Of a DNA stretch of 64,000 nt, positions 52,139 to 61,460 are shown in pieces. The notes under the pieces are model-generated. The model made no database searches. It had not been told where the DNA came from and worked only from the letters and a program-made list of their open reading frames with translations. The translations under genes were made by a program, and so were the position numbers. Within the stretch, counting starts at the first letter, position 1, and each line of letters starts with the position of its first letter. Where the stretch lies: the NCBI RefSeq assembly GCF_014205765.1, contig NZ_JACIIZ010000011.1:62001-126000 (forward strand), written 5' to 3'. This DNA comes from Nitrospirillum iridis. GTDB taxonomy: Bacteria > Pseudomonadota > Alphaproteobacteria > Azospirillales > Azospirillaceae.

Positions 52139-52771
52139 TTATGCGGCGGCCGGGTGCAGGCCGGCGACCACGCCAGCAATCGCCACCTTGGCACGCTGGA
52201 GCCCTTCGGAACGGAGCGCTTCGCCCTTCGACGCCCCCTCGGCCCTGATGACATGGACGTCGGTGATGCCAAGGAACCCGAAATAGGCGCGCAGATAGCT
52301 TTCCTGGAAATCCATGCGAGCCAGCGGGCCCTCGGCGTAGAAGCCGCCGCGGGCCGAAACGACGATGACCTGCTTGCCACCAGCCAAGCCGACTGGGCCC
52401 TTCTCAGTGTACTTGAACGTCCGTCCCGCCTGGGCAATCCGGTCCATCCAAGCCTTCAACTGGCTGGGTACGGAGAAGTTGTACATAGGAGCGCCAATCA
52501 CCAGCACGTCGCTGGCCAGGAATTCCGTCACCAGCGTTTCGGAAACGCCATGCTGCTTCAGGGTGGCGTCATCGAAATCGCCGAAGCCGGTCGGCCGGAA
52601 GCCAGCGGCGATCGCACCGTCCAGATGACGGATTTCGTCCGCCACCACGTCACGACGCGCCACCTCGGCCCCCGGGTTACGGGTGCGGATTTCGTCGACC
52701 ACGGCGGCCGACAGCTCCCTGGTCAGGGAAGCGCTCTCCAGAATGCTGGAATCGATATGCAGGATCTTCAT
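52139..52771 (-). CDS. azoR: FMN-dependent NADH-azoreductase / quinone reductase
   Basis: 210 aa flavodoxin-like fold of the AzoR family: KILHIDSSILESASLTRELS at the N-terminus, GAPMYNFSVPSQLKAWMD (FMN-binding region), and a central VVSARGGFY segment. Reduces azo compounds and quinones by two-electron transfer, often as a defence against thiol-reactive electrophiles. 27 bp upstream of the YCII gene and 42 bp downstream of the hydrolase, same strand. Confidence 0.92.
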   Translation of the reverse strand: MKILHIDSSILESASLTRELSAAVVDEIRTRNPGAEVARRDVVADEIRHLDGAIAAGFRPTGFGDFDDATLKQHGVSETLVTEFLASDVLVIGAPMYNFSVPSQLKAWMDRIAQAGRTFKYTEKGPVGLAGGKQVIVVSARGGFYAEGPLARMDFQESYLRAYFGFLGITDVHVIRAEGASKGEALRSEGLQRAKVAIAGVVAGLHPAAA

Positions 52772-52812
52772 TTTTGCCTCGTTTTGCAGGAATGATGTGG
52801 AGGTTGCCGGCG

Positions 52813-53646
52813 CTATCGCGCGGCTTCCCTGGCGGCCCCGTCGATTAGACGGGCCACCTGATCGGGGTGGGACAGCAGGGACATATGGCTGGAGGCGATG
52901 GACACGGTCTTCGCGCCGATGCGTTGCGCGATAGCCTGCTGTATGGCGGGGGGAAGCGCTTCATCCTGGGTCGTCCGCAGGTACCAGCTCGGCTTTTCGC
53001 GCCAAGCCGCCTTCCGGATTTTTGCTGCAAAGCCCACAGTCGCAATGGGCTGCTGGATCGCCGCCAGGGCGCGCGCTTTTTCCATCGGCAGGTCCGCGGC
53101 CATAACCTGGTGGAAGCGCGCGGGGTCATCCAACCAGATCAGGCCATCCGCATCCGGCGTGAAGCCTTCCATCGGAGCGCCCAGCGTCTGCAGCAGATCG
53201 GACACTGACTCACCGCTGTCGGGCGCCAGCGCGGAGAGATAGACCAGGCCTTTGACGTTGGCGGCGCCCCCGGCCTGGGTAATGACGGCTCCGCCCCAGG
53301 AATGACCGACCAGCAGCACGCCGCCGGTCTGCCGGCGCAGGACCTTCTCGGTGGCGGACACATCGTCTGCCAGCGAGGTCAGCGGATTCTGAACCGCGGT
53401 GACATGGTAGCCCATGGCCTGCAGCCGGGAGATGACCGGGTACCAGCTGGACCCGTCGGTAAACGCGCCATGCACCAGCACGATGTTGCGCAGGGGGGGC
53501 GTGGTCGATGCCATCGCTGCCTCGCCTCCGGCCAGCGCCAATGTCAGTCCCAGCGCGGTGGCGAGGCGCCGCAACCATGCGGCCGGCGAGCCGGCTCGTT
53601 TCGTTCCAAAAGGGGGAGAAGGGTGTCTGTCGCGGGAGGGCTTCAT
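52813..53646 (-). CDS. Exported alpha/beta hydrolase
   Basis: 277 aa from the ATG at 53646. Basic N-terminus and signal peptide (LRRLATALGLTLALAGGEAAMA, in part), then an alpha/beta hydrolase core: oxyanion region VLVHGAFTDGSSW, nucleophile elbow GHSWGG, and a late ISSHMSLLSHPDQV-like histidine region. Resembles the esterase/EstC-like family. Divergent from the GlxA-type regulator, which likely controls it together with the azoreductase and YCII genes. Confidence 0.88.
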   Translation of the reverse strand: MKPSRDRHPSPPFGTKRAGSPAAWLRRLATALGLTLALAGGEAAMASTTPPLRNIVLVHGAFTDGSSWYPVISRLQAMGYHVTAVQNPLTSLADDVSATEKVLRRQTGGVLLVGHSWGGAVITQAGGAANVKGLVYLSALAPDSGESVSDLLQTLGAPMEGFTPDADGLIWLDDPARFHQVMAADLPMEKARALAAIQQPIATVGFAAKIRKAAWREKPSWYLRTTQDEALPPAIQQAIAQRIGAKTVSIASSHMSLLSHPDQVARLIDGAAREAAR

Positions 53647-53665
53647 GATCGGGCCAGTCGAGGCG

Positions 53666-53713
53666 GGGGATGGGAAAATCCTATCCCCGTCCCGCCGATG
53701 CCATAAGATGGCA
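53666..53713. promoter_or_regulatory. Candidate operators between hydrolase and GlxA-type regulator
   Basis: Two dyads in the 136-bp divergent region: GGGGAT/ATCCCC (53666-53671 and 53683-53688, 11-base spacer) and TGCCAT-AAG-ATGGCA (53699-53713). Suitable for the AraC-type regulator to control both directions. Confidence 0.45.
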
Positions 53714-53782
53714 AACTGGACAGAGTTCGTGCAAAATTCGCCAAACCACTCGCCACTCCTGCCGAGGGACAAGGAACCGGTC

Positions 53783-54817
53783 ATGCGTATTGCGATCCTC
53801 GCCGTTGACGGCAGCCTTCTATCCGCGATCGCTGGCCTGTCCGATCTTTTCTGGATCACCAACCAGGGACTGCGCGCGCCACCCGCAGGGGTCGCGGCCG
53901 GATTGCCGGACCGAGCCGATCCCTTGTTCAAAACCACCATCGTCAGCGCGGACGGCAAGCCCCTGCGCGATCCGCAGGGCAGGTTGATCCCGGTCGATGG
54001 CGCATTCGAAGACCTTGACCGGTACGACGCGGTCCTGGCCACCGGCATGGCTCTCGGTCCGGACGGGCTTCCGCCCGCATCCAAGTCGATCGCACAGGGC
54101 GCGGAGTGGATGAGGGCGCTGCATCGGCAAGGCGCCTTGGTCGGCGCGGCCTGTGCTGGCACCTTCGTGCTGGGCGAGGCGGGTTTGCTCGATGGCCGGC
54201 GCTGTACGACCACCTGGTGGTTGCACCATGCCTTTAAGCGTCGATTTCCCAAGGCCCGCCCGGTTTGGGGCACGGCGTTGGAGGAGCAGGACGGCGTTGT
54301 CACCACCGGCGGGCCGCTGTCCTGGGTCGATCTCGGCCTGCATGTCATCCGGCGCCTGGCGGGTGCCGAGATCGCCAAGTTGGCCGCGGACATCTCGGTT
54401 GCCGACAGCCTACCGTTGCCACAAATGATCTATGCCCCTCGCGGCTTCATCAACAACACCGATCCGTTGCTTCTGCGCGCCGAGCAGATCGTCCGCCATG
54501 CCAGCCCCGGACTGACGGCCGAGGGGCTGGCCCGCGCCCTGGGCCTGAGTGGACGAACGCTGCACCGGAGACTGAAGGAGTTGACCGACGAATCGCCCAA
54601 GGAATTCATCACCCGGGTGAGGATCGAGACGGCCTGCGTTCTGCTGGAAACACCCGGCGCCAGCGTCAAGCAGATCGCCCTTGCCTGCGGTTATGGCGAG
54701 GAGAGCGTCTTCCGGCGGGCCTTCGTCCAACTCACCGGGATGACGCCAGCCGATTACCGGCGTTGGTCGGCGGGCAGGACGGCGGAGGTCGGGGTTCCCG
54801 CCCAGGCATCGGCCTGA
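53783..54817 (+). CDS. GlxA-type AraC-family regulator with DJ-1/PfpI domain
   Basis: 344 aa from the ATG at 53783. Residues about 1-195 are a DJ-1/PfpI-like domain (MRIAILAVDGSLLSAIAGLSD-type start, GAACAGTFVLGEAGLLDG nucleophile-elbow-like Cys). Residues about 235-330 are two AraC helix-turn-helices (LARALGLSGRTLHRRLKE; VKQIALACGYGEESVFRRAF). This GlxA architecture usually activates adjacent catabolic or stress genes. Divergent from the hydrolase-azoreductase-YCII genes. Confidence 0.92.
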   Translation: MRIAILAVDGSLLSAIAGLSDLFWITNQGLRAPPAGVAAGLPDRADPLFKTTIVSADGKPLRDPQGRLIPVDGAFEDLDRYDAVLATGMALGPDGLPPASKSIAQGAEWMRALHRQGALVGAACAGTFVLGEAGLLDGRRCTTTWWLHHAFKRRFPKARPVWGTALEEQDGVVTTGGPLSWVDLGLHVIRRLAGAEIAKLAADISVADSLPLPQMIYAPRGFINNTDPLLLRAEQIVRHASPGLTAEGLARALGLSGRTLHRRLKELTDESPKEFITRVRIETACVLLETPGASVKQIALACGYGEESVFRRAFVQLTGMTPADYRRWSAGRTAEVGVPAQASA

Positions 54818-54881
54818 GCAGCGAAGATTTTGGACGCGGAATCACCGATTGGGAGGCTCGTTGGCGCGGCGGCCTTTCGAC

Positions 54882-55799
54882 TTATCGGCCCCGAAAACGC
54901 AATCGCTCAATCAAAATCCGAAAAGCGGCTGAGTTGTTTTTCTGGGTTGGGTAGTAAATGTGGTAGCCCGGGAATAAAGGGCACCAATCCTCCAGCACGC
55001 GGACCAGGCGGCCATCGCGTATCATCGCGTGCGCATGATCTTCGATGAGGCAGGCAATGCCACGTCCATCCAACGCCGCGGCAAGGATCATGTCAGGATC
55101 GTTGAACGACAATTGTCCTGGGACGCGAACCTTTACCTCTTGGTCCGCCTTTTTAAATTGCCATGCGTACAATTCGCCAGAGGCAGGCAGACGAAAGTTG
55201 ATGCAGGTCTGCCGCAGCAGATCATGGGGCGTGATGGGGATACCCCGTTGGGCAAAGTAGCCAGGGGAGGCGACGATCGCCAAGCGCAGATCCGGGCCGA
55301 TTCTTACCGCAACCATGTTTTGAGCGACCAACTCGCCCAACCTGATGCCGGCATCGAACCTGTCGCCTGTCAGATCGCGTGCCGCCGCGTCGATGTTAAC
55401 GTCCACTTCGATGTCCGGGTAATCCTTCACGAAACTCCGAAGCATCGGCCACAGCAGGCTGATGGCGGCGTGCCGGGGGGCGGTGATCCTGATCTTGCCT
55501 TTTGGGCTTTGCCGCAGAGAGCCGATGGCCTCAAGGCTGAGATTGATCGCGGCGAAGGCGGGTTTCAATCCCTGCAGGAACTCTTCACCCGCCGGGGTCA
55601 GGGTGACGCTTCGCGTGGTCCGGGTCAGCAAACGGACGCCCAATCGCGCTTCAAGTCTTCGCAACGTGTTGCTCAACGCCGGCTGTGACGTGCCAAGCCG
55701 CGTCGCGGCCCGCGTGAAGCTTTTTTCCTCCGCAACCGCGACGAAGGCGTTCAGATCGGTCAGGTCATCACGATTCACCGGCTGCACCCCCATATTCAT
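54882..55799 (-). CDS. LysR-family transcriptional regulator
   Basis: 305 aa. N-terminal helix-turn-helix LNAFVAVAEEKSFTRAATRLGTSQPALSNTLRRLE (about residues 12-46, partly shown) and a substrate-binding domain with the LTPAGEEFLQGLKPA hinge; CrgA/DmlR-like. Divergent from the metallo-beta-lactamase-fold gene at 55946; dyads in between make control of that gene likely. Confidence 0.92.
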   Translation of the reverse strand: MNMGVQPVNRDDLTDLNAFVAVAEEKSFTRAATRLGTSQPALSNTLRRLEARLGVRLLTRTTRSVTLTPAGEEFLQGLKPAFAAINLSLEAIGSLRQSPKGKIRITAPRHAAISLLWPMLRSFVKDYPDIEVDVNIDAAARDLTGDRFDAGIRLGELVAQNMVAVRIGPDLRLAIVASPGYFAQRGIPITPHDLLRQTCINFRLPASGELYAWQFKKADQEVKVRVPGQLSFNDPDMILAAALDGRGIACLIEDHAHAMIRDGRLVRVLEDWCPLFPGYHIYYPTQKNNSAAFRILIERLRFRGR

Positions 55800-55806
55800 A
55801 ATCTAC

Positions 55807-55854
55807 AGATATAATTGTTTTATGCTTTTTATATCTAATTCTTACGAACGTAAG
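55807..55854. promoter_or_regulatory. Candidate LysR operators in the lysR/MBL divergent region
   Basis: AT-rich segment with an inverted repeat AGATATA/TATATCT (55807-55813 and 55830-55836) and a compact dyad CTTACG-AA-CGTAAG (55841-55854). Both suit a dimeric LysR-type protein and lie 8-55 bp from the lysR start. Confidence 0.5.
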
Positions 55855-55945
55855 TCTGCAAAATCCCGCTCTCGGCAGAGGCCGAACGAAGCGCGATACT
55901 CCGGCCCCGTGCGGGCCGAGGCGCACAACAGACGGACCCAACCAA

Positions 55946-56944
55946 ATGAGCGATTTTTCACGCCGCACGTTCCTTGCTGGAACCGCCACTGCCGCAGCCG
56001 TCGCATCGGGGACGGCGAGTTATGCGGCGGCAAGCGATGGATCGCCTTCCGGAGCAAGAAGAGCCCGGACCGGCATCTACCGTCAGAATATTGGCGAGAT
56101 CGAATTACTGTCGATCACCGATGGTGCGACCAGTTTCCCCCGTCGTCAGGATTTCGTTATGAATAGATCCCCGGAGGATGTCGCCCAGGCCTTGCAGCAG
56201 GCTTTTTTTCCGACCGACCCCATCACACTCACCTTCACACCCGTTGTCCTTAAGAGCAGCGGAAAGCTGATCGTGATCGATACGGGACTTGGGGAAGCGG
56301 CTTTCAAGCAGAGCAACGGCGTCGGTGGTCAGTTTCACACCAACCTGGCTGTGGCCGGCTACGATGCGGGTTCTGTGGATCGGGTCCTCATCACGCATTT
56401 CCATGCCGATCACATCGGCGGCCTGGTGACCGCCGATGGCAAGCCAGCCTTCCCGAAATCCGAGATTTGGGTACCGGCCGCCGAATATGCTTTCTGGATG
56501 AATAGCGGGAATATGGCGCCGGATGCATCGGAAGCCATGGTGGCGAACTTCGAACGTGCCCGCCGCATATTCGGAATTCTCGGTGACAGCGTGAAGAAGT
56601 TCGCTCCTGAAATGGAGGTCGCTCCCGGCGTCACATCGATGGCCACTCACGGGCACACGCCAGGCCATTCGTCCTTCATCGTCGCGTCCGGGAGCGACAA
56701 GGTGATCATTCAGGGGGACGTGACCACGCATCCCGCCTTGTTCATCCGCCATCCTGGTTGGCACGGGTTCACGGACGTGGACCCGGTGATGGCGGAACAA
56801 TCACGGCGAAAACTGTATGATCGGATTGTGGCGGAACGGCTCCTGGTGCATGGCTTCCACTTTCCTTTCCCCTCGCTGGGGCATCTGACGCGCGAGGACG
56901 ATGGCTATCGACTGATGCCCATCATGTGGAATCCCGCCCCGTAA
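55946..56944 (+). CDS. Tat-exported metallo-beta-lactamase-fold hydrolase
   Basis: 332 aa. Twin-arginine signal peptide (SRRTFLAGTATAAAVASG, residues 5-22). The MBL core has the metal motif HFHADH at residues 151-156, a later HGHTPGHSS (about 234) and a QGDVTTH metal aspartate. Similar to the exported MBL-fold proteins annotated as lactonase or quorum-quenching-like, but substrate is not predictable. Tat export implies folding with metal before secretion to the periplasm. Divergent from a LysR gene. Confidence 0.9.
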   Translation: MSDFSRRTFLAGTATAAAVASGTASYAAASDGSPSGARRARTGIYRQNIGEIELLSITDGATSFPRRQDFVMNRSPEDVAQALQQAFFPTDPITLTFTPVVLKSSGKLIVIDTGLGEAAFKQSNGVGGQFHTNLAVAGYDAGSVDRVLITHFHADHIGGLVTADGKPAFPKSEIWVPAAEYAFWMNSGNMAPDASEAMVANFERARRIFGILGDSVKKFAPEMEVAPGVTSMATHGHTPGHSSFIVASGSDKVIIQGDVTTHPALFIRHPGWHGFTDVDPVMAEQSRRKLYDRIVAERLLVHGFHFPFPSLGHLTREDDGYRLMPIMWNPAP

Positions 56945-57063
56945 CCCGGAAAACCCCGCCGCGTTCCATTCCGCATGCGGGCGCGGGCTTCCGTAAATAT
57001 TGCGCGATCATTCAAAGGTATGGCGAATTTTCAAGGGGCAAGTCCACCCCGCCGGGTGGCAAT

Positions 57064-57092
57064 CCGGGCGCGCGGATGGCCCACGCGCCCGG
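57064..57092. terminator. Hairpin between convergent MBL and cusA genes
   Basis: Perfect 9-bp GC stem (57064-57072 with 57084-57092, CCGGGCGCG arm) and 11-base loop, eight bases past the cusA stop in its direction. Could end the cus transcript, the convergent MBL transcript, or both. Confidence 0.55.
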
Positions 57093-57099
57093 GAGCCCA

Positions 57100-60000
57100 T
57101 CACCTGGCCACGCGTCGTTTCACCAGGGCGTACAGCGCCGGGATCACCAGCAAGGTCAGGACGGTTGAGGAAACCATGCCGCCCACCATGGGCACGGCGA
57201 TGCGGCGCATGACCTCCGACCCGGCGCCGCCGCTCCACAGGATGGGCAGAAGGCCCGCCATGATGGCCACCACCGTCATCATCTTGGGCCGCACCCGTTC
57301 CACCGCCCCCTCCAGGATGGCGGCGCGCAGATCGGCCGGGGATGCTGGGGCGCCTTCCTGCGCCCTTTGGGCTAGGGCGGCCGACCAGGCGTGGTCCAGG
57401 TAGATCAGCATCACGACCCCCGTCTCCGCCGCCACGCCGGCCAGCGCTATGAATCCCACGGCGACCGCGACGCTGAGATTGTAGCCCAGCGCCCACACCA
57501 GCCAGGCCCCGCCCACCAGGGCGAAGGGCACCGACAGCATGACGATCAGGGTTTCCGCCAGGCGGCCGAAGTTCAGGTACAGCAGCATGAAAATGACACC
57601 CAGCGTGGCGGGGATGACCAGGGCAAGCTTCGCCTTGGCACGCTGCAGGTACTCGAACTGCCCGCTCCACTCCAGGCGATAGCCGGGCGGCAGAGGCACC
57701 TGGGTCGCCACGGCCCGGGCCGCCTCGGCCACATAGCCGCCGACGTCGCGACCATGCATGTCGACATAGACATAGCCGACCAACTGGGCGTTCTCCGTCC
57801 GGATGGAGGGTGGGCCTTGGGTGATGGCCACGCTGGCCAGGTCGCCCAGGGGCACCATGGCGCCGTTGGGGGTGGGGACCAGCACCTGGGTGGCGATGGC
57901 CTGCGGATCGTCCCGCAGGTCGCGGGGATAGCGGACGATGACGCCATAGCGCTCCCGGCCCTCCACCGTGGTGGTGACGGTCTCGCCCCCGAGGGCCGTG
58001 GCCACCACCTGCTGCACGGCGTCGATGCCGAGGCCGTAGCGGGCGATGCGGTCACGGTCGGGGGTGATCTCCAGGTAGTGGCCGCCGCCCAGACGCTCGG
58101 CATAGGCGCTGGTGGTGCCGGGCACGCCGCGCACGGCCGTCTCCACCGCGGTCGTCAGCCGTTCCAGCACCGCCAGGTCGGGGCCGAAGACCTTGACGCC
58201 GACCGGTGTACGGATACCCGTGGACAGCATGTCGATGCGGGCCTTGATGGGCATGGTCCAGGCGTTGCTGACGCCGGGCAGTTGCAGCGCCTTGTCCATC
58301 TCTTGAACCAGATCGTCCAGGGTCAGGCCCGGCCGCCATTCGGCCCGCGGCTTCAGGGTCACCACCGTCTCGCTCATCTCCAGCGGGGCGGGATCGGTCG
58401 CGGTGGCCGCCCGGCCGGCTTTGCCGTAGACGGACGCCACCTCGGGGAAGGATTTCAGGATACGATCCTGGGTCTGCAGCAGTTCCGCCGCCTTGGTGAC
58501 GGAGATGCCGGGCAGGGTCACGGGCATGAACAGCAGCGTGCCCTCGTTCAGGTCGGGCATGAATTCCGAGCCCAGGCGCGACACTGGCCAAGCCGTCGCC
58601 GCCAGGGCCACGATGGCCGCCACCACCGTTACCTGGGGCCAGCGCAGCACCAACCGGATCAGGGGCCGGTAGGCCGCGATCAGCGCCCGGTTCAGGGGGT
58701 TGCGCGCCTCCGGCACAATGCGGCCGCGCACGAAGAACAGCATCAGCACCGGGACCAGGGTGACCGACAGCAGGGCGCCGCCGGCCATGGCGAAGGTTTT
58801 GGTGTAGGCCAAGGGCTTGAACAGCCGTCCCTCCTGCGCCTCCAGGGTGAACACCGGCAGGAAGGAGGCGACGATGACCAGCAGGCTGAAGAACAGCGAC
58901 GGTCCCACCTCCCGCGCCGCCGCCAGCAGGGCGGGGGCCCGGGGTTCGCCCGGCGCCAGCCGCTCCACATGCTTGTGCGCGTTCTCGATCATGACGATGG
59001 CGGCGTCCACCATGGCGCCCAGGGCGATGGCGATGCCGCCCAGGCTCATGATGTTGGCGCCGATGCCCAGCGGCCGCATGATGGCGAAGGCGGCCAGGAT
59101 GCCGATGGGCAGGGTGATGATGGCGACCAGGGCGCTGCGCACATGGAACAGGAACAGCACGCAGACCGCCGCCACGATCAGGCTTTCCTCCAGCAAGGTA
59201 TGCTTCAGCGTCTCGATGGCCCGGCCGATGAGGTCCGACCGGTCATACACCGCCTTGAGGGTGACGCCTTCCGGCAACGCGGGCAGCAGTTCCGCCAGCC
59301 GTCGCTTGGTGCTGGCGATGGTGGTCAGGGCGTCAGCGCCGTCGCGCTTGACCACGATGCCGCCGACAGCCTCTCCCTGGCCGTCCAGTTCGGCGATGCC
59401 GCGCCGCTCATCCGGCCCCAGTTCCACCCGGGCCACGTCGCGTAGCAGCACGGGCGCCGCCCCGGCCGGGTCGGCCTTCAGCACCACCCGCTCCAGGTCG
59501 CCGGCGTCGCGCAGATAGCCGCGGCCCCGCACCATGTATTCCGTCTCCGCCATTTCCAGCGTGCGGCCGCCCACATCGCGGTTGCTGGCGCGCACGGCCT
59601 CCGACACCGCCGACAGGGGAATGCCGTAGGCACGCAGCCTGATGGGATCGACCACCACCTGGTACTGGCGCTCGAACCCGCCCAGGGCCGCCACCTCGGC
59701 CACGCCGTCCGCCTTGGCCAGCTGATAGCGCACCAGCCAATCCTGGATGCCGCGCAACTCAGCCAAGGTGTGGCCGGCACCCTGGACCACGTATTGGTAG
59801 ACCCAGCCCACGCCGCTGGCGTCCGGCCCCAGGGAGGGGGCCACCCCGGCTGGCAGGCGCTTTTGCGCGACGTTCAGATATTCCAGCACCCGGGAGCGGG
59901 CCCAGTAGAGGTCCGTCCCTTCCTCGAACACGACATAGACGAAGGAGACGCCGAAGTTGGAAAAGCCACGCACCACCTTGGACCGGGGCACGGCCAGCAG

Positions 60001-60216
60001 GGCGGTTGACAGGGGGTAGGTGACCTGGTCCTCCACCACTTGCGGCGCCTGGCCCGGGTAGTCGGTATAGACGATGACCTGGGTGTCGGACAGGTCGGGC
60101 AGGGCGTCCAGCGGCGTGTGCCGCAAGGACCAGGCACCCAGCAGGGCGATGAACAGCGTGGCGGCCAGCACCAGCACCTTGTTGGCGGCCGACCAGTCGA
60201 TCAGGCGGGCGATCAT
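57100..60216 (-). CDS. cusA: Heavy-metal RND efflux pump CusA
   Basis: 1038 aa inner-membrane RND transporter. The TM4-region motif GGIAIALGAMVDAAIVMIEN is of the CusA (monovalent Cu/Ag) rather than CzcA type, and the N-terminus has the family text DLSDTQVIVYTDYPGQAPQ (part). Proton-driven export of Cu(I)/Ag(I) through the CusCBA tripartite pump. Overlaps cusB by 4 bases; gene order C-B-A in one minus-strand operon. Confidence 0.95.
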   Translation of the reverse strand: MIARLIDWSAANKVLVLAATLFIALLGAWSLRHTPLDALPDLSDTQVIVYTDYPGQAPQVVEDQVTYPLSTALLAVPRSKVVRGFSNFGVSFVYVVFEEGTDLYWARSRVLEYLNVAQKRLPAGVAPSLGPDASGVGWVYQYVVQGAGHTLAELRGIQDWLVRYQLAKADGVAEVAALGGFERQYQVVVDPIRLRAYGIPLSAVSEAVRASNRDVGGRTLEMAETEYMVRGRGYLRDAGDLERVVLKADPAGAAPVLLRDVARVELGPDERRGIAELDGQGEAVGGIVVKRDGADALTTIASTKRRLAELLPALPEGVTLKAVYDRSDLIGRAIETLKHTLLEESLIVAAVCVLFLFHVRSALVAIITLPIGILAAFAIMRPLGIGANIMSLGGIAIALGAMVDAAIVMIENAHKHVERLAPGEPRAPALLAAAREVGPSLFFSLLVIVASFLPVFTLEAQEGRLFKPLAYTKTFAMAGGALLSVTLVPVLMLFFVRGRIVPEARNPLNRALIAAYRPLIRLVLRWPQVTVVAAIVALAATAWPVSRLGSEFMPDLNEGTLLFMPVTLPGISVTKAAELLQTQDRILKSFPEVASVYGKAGRAATATDPAPLEMSETVVTLKPRAEWRPGLTLDDLVQEMDKALQLPGVSNAWTMPIKARIDMLSTGIRTPVGVKVFGPDLAVLERLTTAVETAVRGVPGTTSAYAERLGGGHYLEITPDRDRIARYGLGIDAVQQVVATALGGETVTTTVEGRERYGVIVRYPRDLRDDPQAIATQVLVPTPNGAMVPLGDLASVAITQGPPSIRTENAQLVGYVYVDMHGRDVGGYVAEAARAVATQVPLPPGYRLEWSGQFEYLQRAKAKLALVIPATLGVIFMLLYLNFGRLAETLIVMLSVPFALVGGAWLVWALGYNLSVAVAVGFIALAGVAAETGVVMLIYLDHAWSAALAQRAQEGAPASPADLRAAILEGAVERVRPKMMTVVAIMAGLLPILWSGGAGSEVMRRIAVPMVGGMVSSTVLTLLVIPALYALVKRRVAR

Positions 60217-61460
60217 GGCTGGGCGTCCTTGCTGGTCATGAAGGCCTGCAGGGCCGCCTTCAGGTTGCTTTCCGCGTCGATCAGGAAATTGGCGCCGATC
60301 ACCACCCGGTCGCCCGTCCGCAAACCCTCGCGCACCTCAACCTTGCCATCGCCCCGGGCGCCCAGATGGACGGCGCGCGGCTGGAAGCGCCCGTCGCCCA
60401 GGTCCAGCAGCACCGTCTGGTGGGCGCCGCCGTCCAGGACGGCGGACTCCGGCACCACCAGCAGCGTGGCGCCGTCGCCACCGGTGTGGGGTGTGTCGAT
60501 GGTCACGCTGGCGTACATGTCGGCCAGCAGGGCGCGGTCGCGGTTGGGCAGGACGATGCGCACCCGCGCCGTCCGCGTTTCCCGCGACAAGCTGGGATAG
60601 ATGAAGTCCACAACCCCGTCGAAGCGGCGGCCGGGATAGGCCGTCAGGGTGGCGCGGGCCGCCTGGCCGGGCCGGATCAGCCCCACCTCGCGCTCCGGTA
60701 CCTCGGCCACCAGCCAGACGGTGGACAGGTCGGCCAGGCGGTAAAGCGGCTCGCCCGGCGCCACCCGCATGCCCGCCACCACCGGCTTGTCGATGACGAC
60801 ACCGTCCGCCGGCGCCCTGATCGCGATCTGGCGGGCGGCTTCGCCACTGCGCTGCAGCCGCGCGATCTCCTCCGCCGGGATGTCCAGCGCCTTCAGGCGT
60901 GACAATGCGGCGGCCACCAGGTCGGCGGGCCGGCCATGGCCCACGTCGGCATGGCCATCAGCGGCCAGCGACTGCGCCAACAAATATTCCTTTTCCGCCG
61001 TCAGCAGGTCGGGGGCGTAGAGTTGCGCCAGCACTTGTCCCCGACGCACGGTCTCACCGGTGGCCGCCACGGCCAGCGTCTCCACCCAGCCTTCGGCCCG
61101 GGTGGTCACAACCACCTGGCGCCGCTCATCCAGCGCGACGGTGCCGGTAGCCCGCACCGATCCCACCAGGACCGGCACCTCCTCCACCAGGGCGGTCCTG
61201 ACGCCCAGGGTCTGCAGCTTGCCGGATGTGATCCGCACTGTGCCCGCGGGGTCGGCCCCGTCGGCATAGACCGGCAAGTAGTCCATGCCCATGCCATCCT
61301 TTTTGGGCACGGGCGAGGTGTCGGGCAGCCCCATGGGGTTACGGTAGTAGAGGATTTTCCCTTTGCTACCGGCTGTTGCCGCTGGTTGGGGCTGGCCATA
61401 GGCCACGGGAGTGATGAGGAGGGCCAGGCTCAGGCCCAAGGCGACGCGGATGCGGTTCAT
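60213..61460 (-). CDS. cusB: Periplasmic adaptor (membrane fusion) protein CusB
   Basis: 415 aa with a signal peptide (about residues 1-23). It carries an N-terminal heavy-metal-binding motif YYRNPMGLPDTSPVPKKDGM typical of CusB-like adaptors, then beta-barrel, lipoyl and helical hairpin domains (ATGTVALDERR, VTTRAEGWVE, IRAPADGVV). Delivers periplasmic copper or silver to CusA and links it to the outer-membrane channel. Overlaps both neighbours by 4 bases. Confidence 0.94.
   Translation of the reverse strand: MNRIRVALGLSLALLITPVAYGQPQPAATAGSKGKILYYRNPMGLPDTSPVPKKDGMGMDYLPVYADGADPAGTVRITSGKLQTLGVRTALVEEVPVLVGSVRATGTVALDERRQVVVTTRAEGWVETLAVAATGETVRRGQVLAQLYAPDLLTAEKEYLLAQSLAADGHADVGHGRPADLVAAALSRLKALDIPAEEIARLQRSGEAARQIAIRAPADGVVIDKPVVAGMRVAPGEPLYRLADLSTVWLVAEVPEREVGLIRPGQAARATLTAYPGRRFDGVVDFIYPSLSRETRTARVRIVLPNRDRALLADMYASVTIDTPHTGGDGATLLVVPESAVLDGGAHQTVLLDLGDGRFQPRAVHLGARGDGKVEVREGLRTGDRVVIGANFLIDAESNLKAALQAFMTSKDAQP

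Noticed and set aside
57391-59445. 684-codon plus-strand frame opposite cusA
   Set aside because: cusA is unmistakable on the other strand; the plus-strand translation is His/Gln/Gly-rich low complexity.
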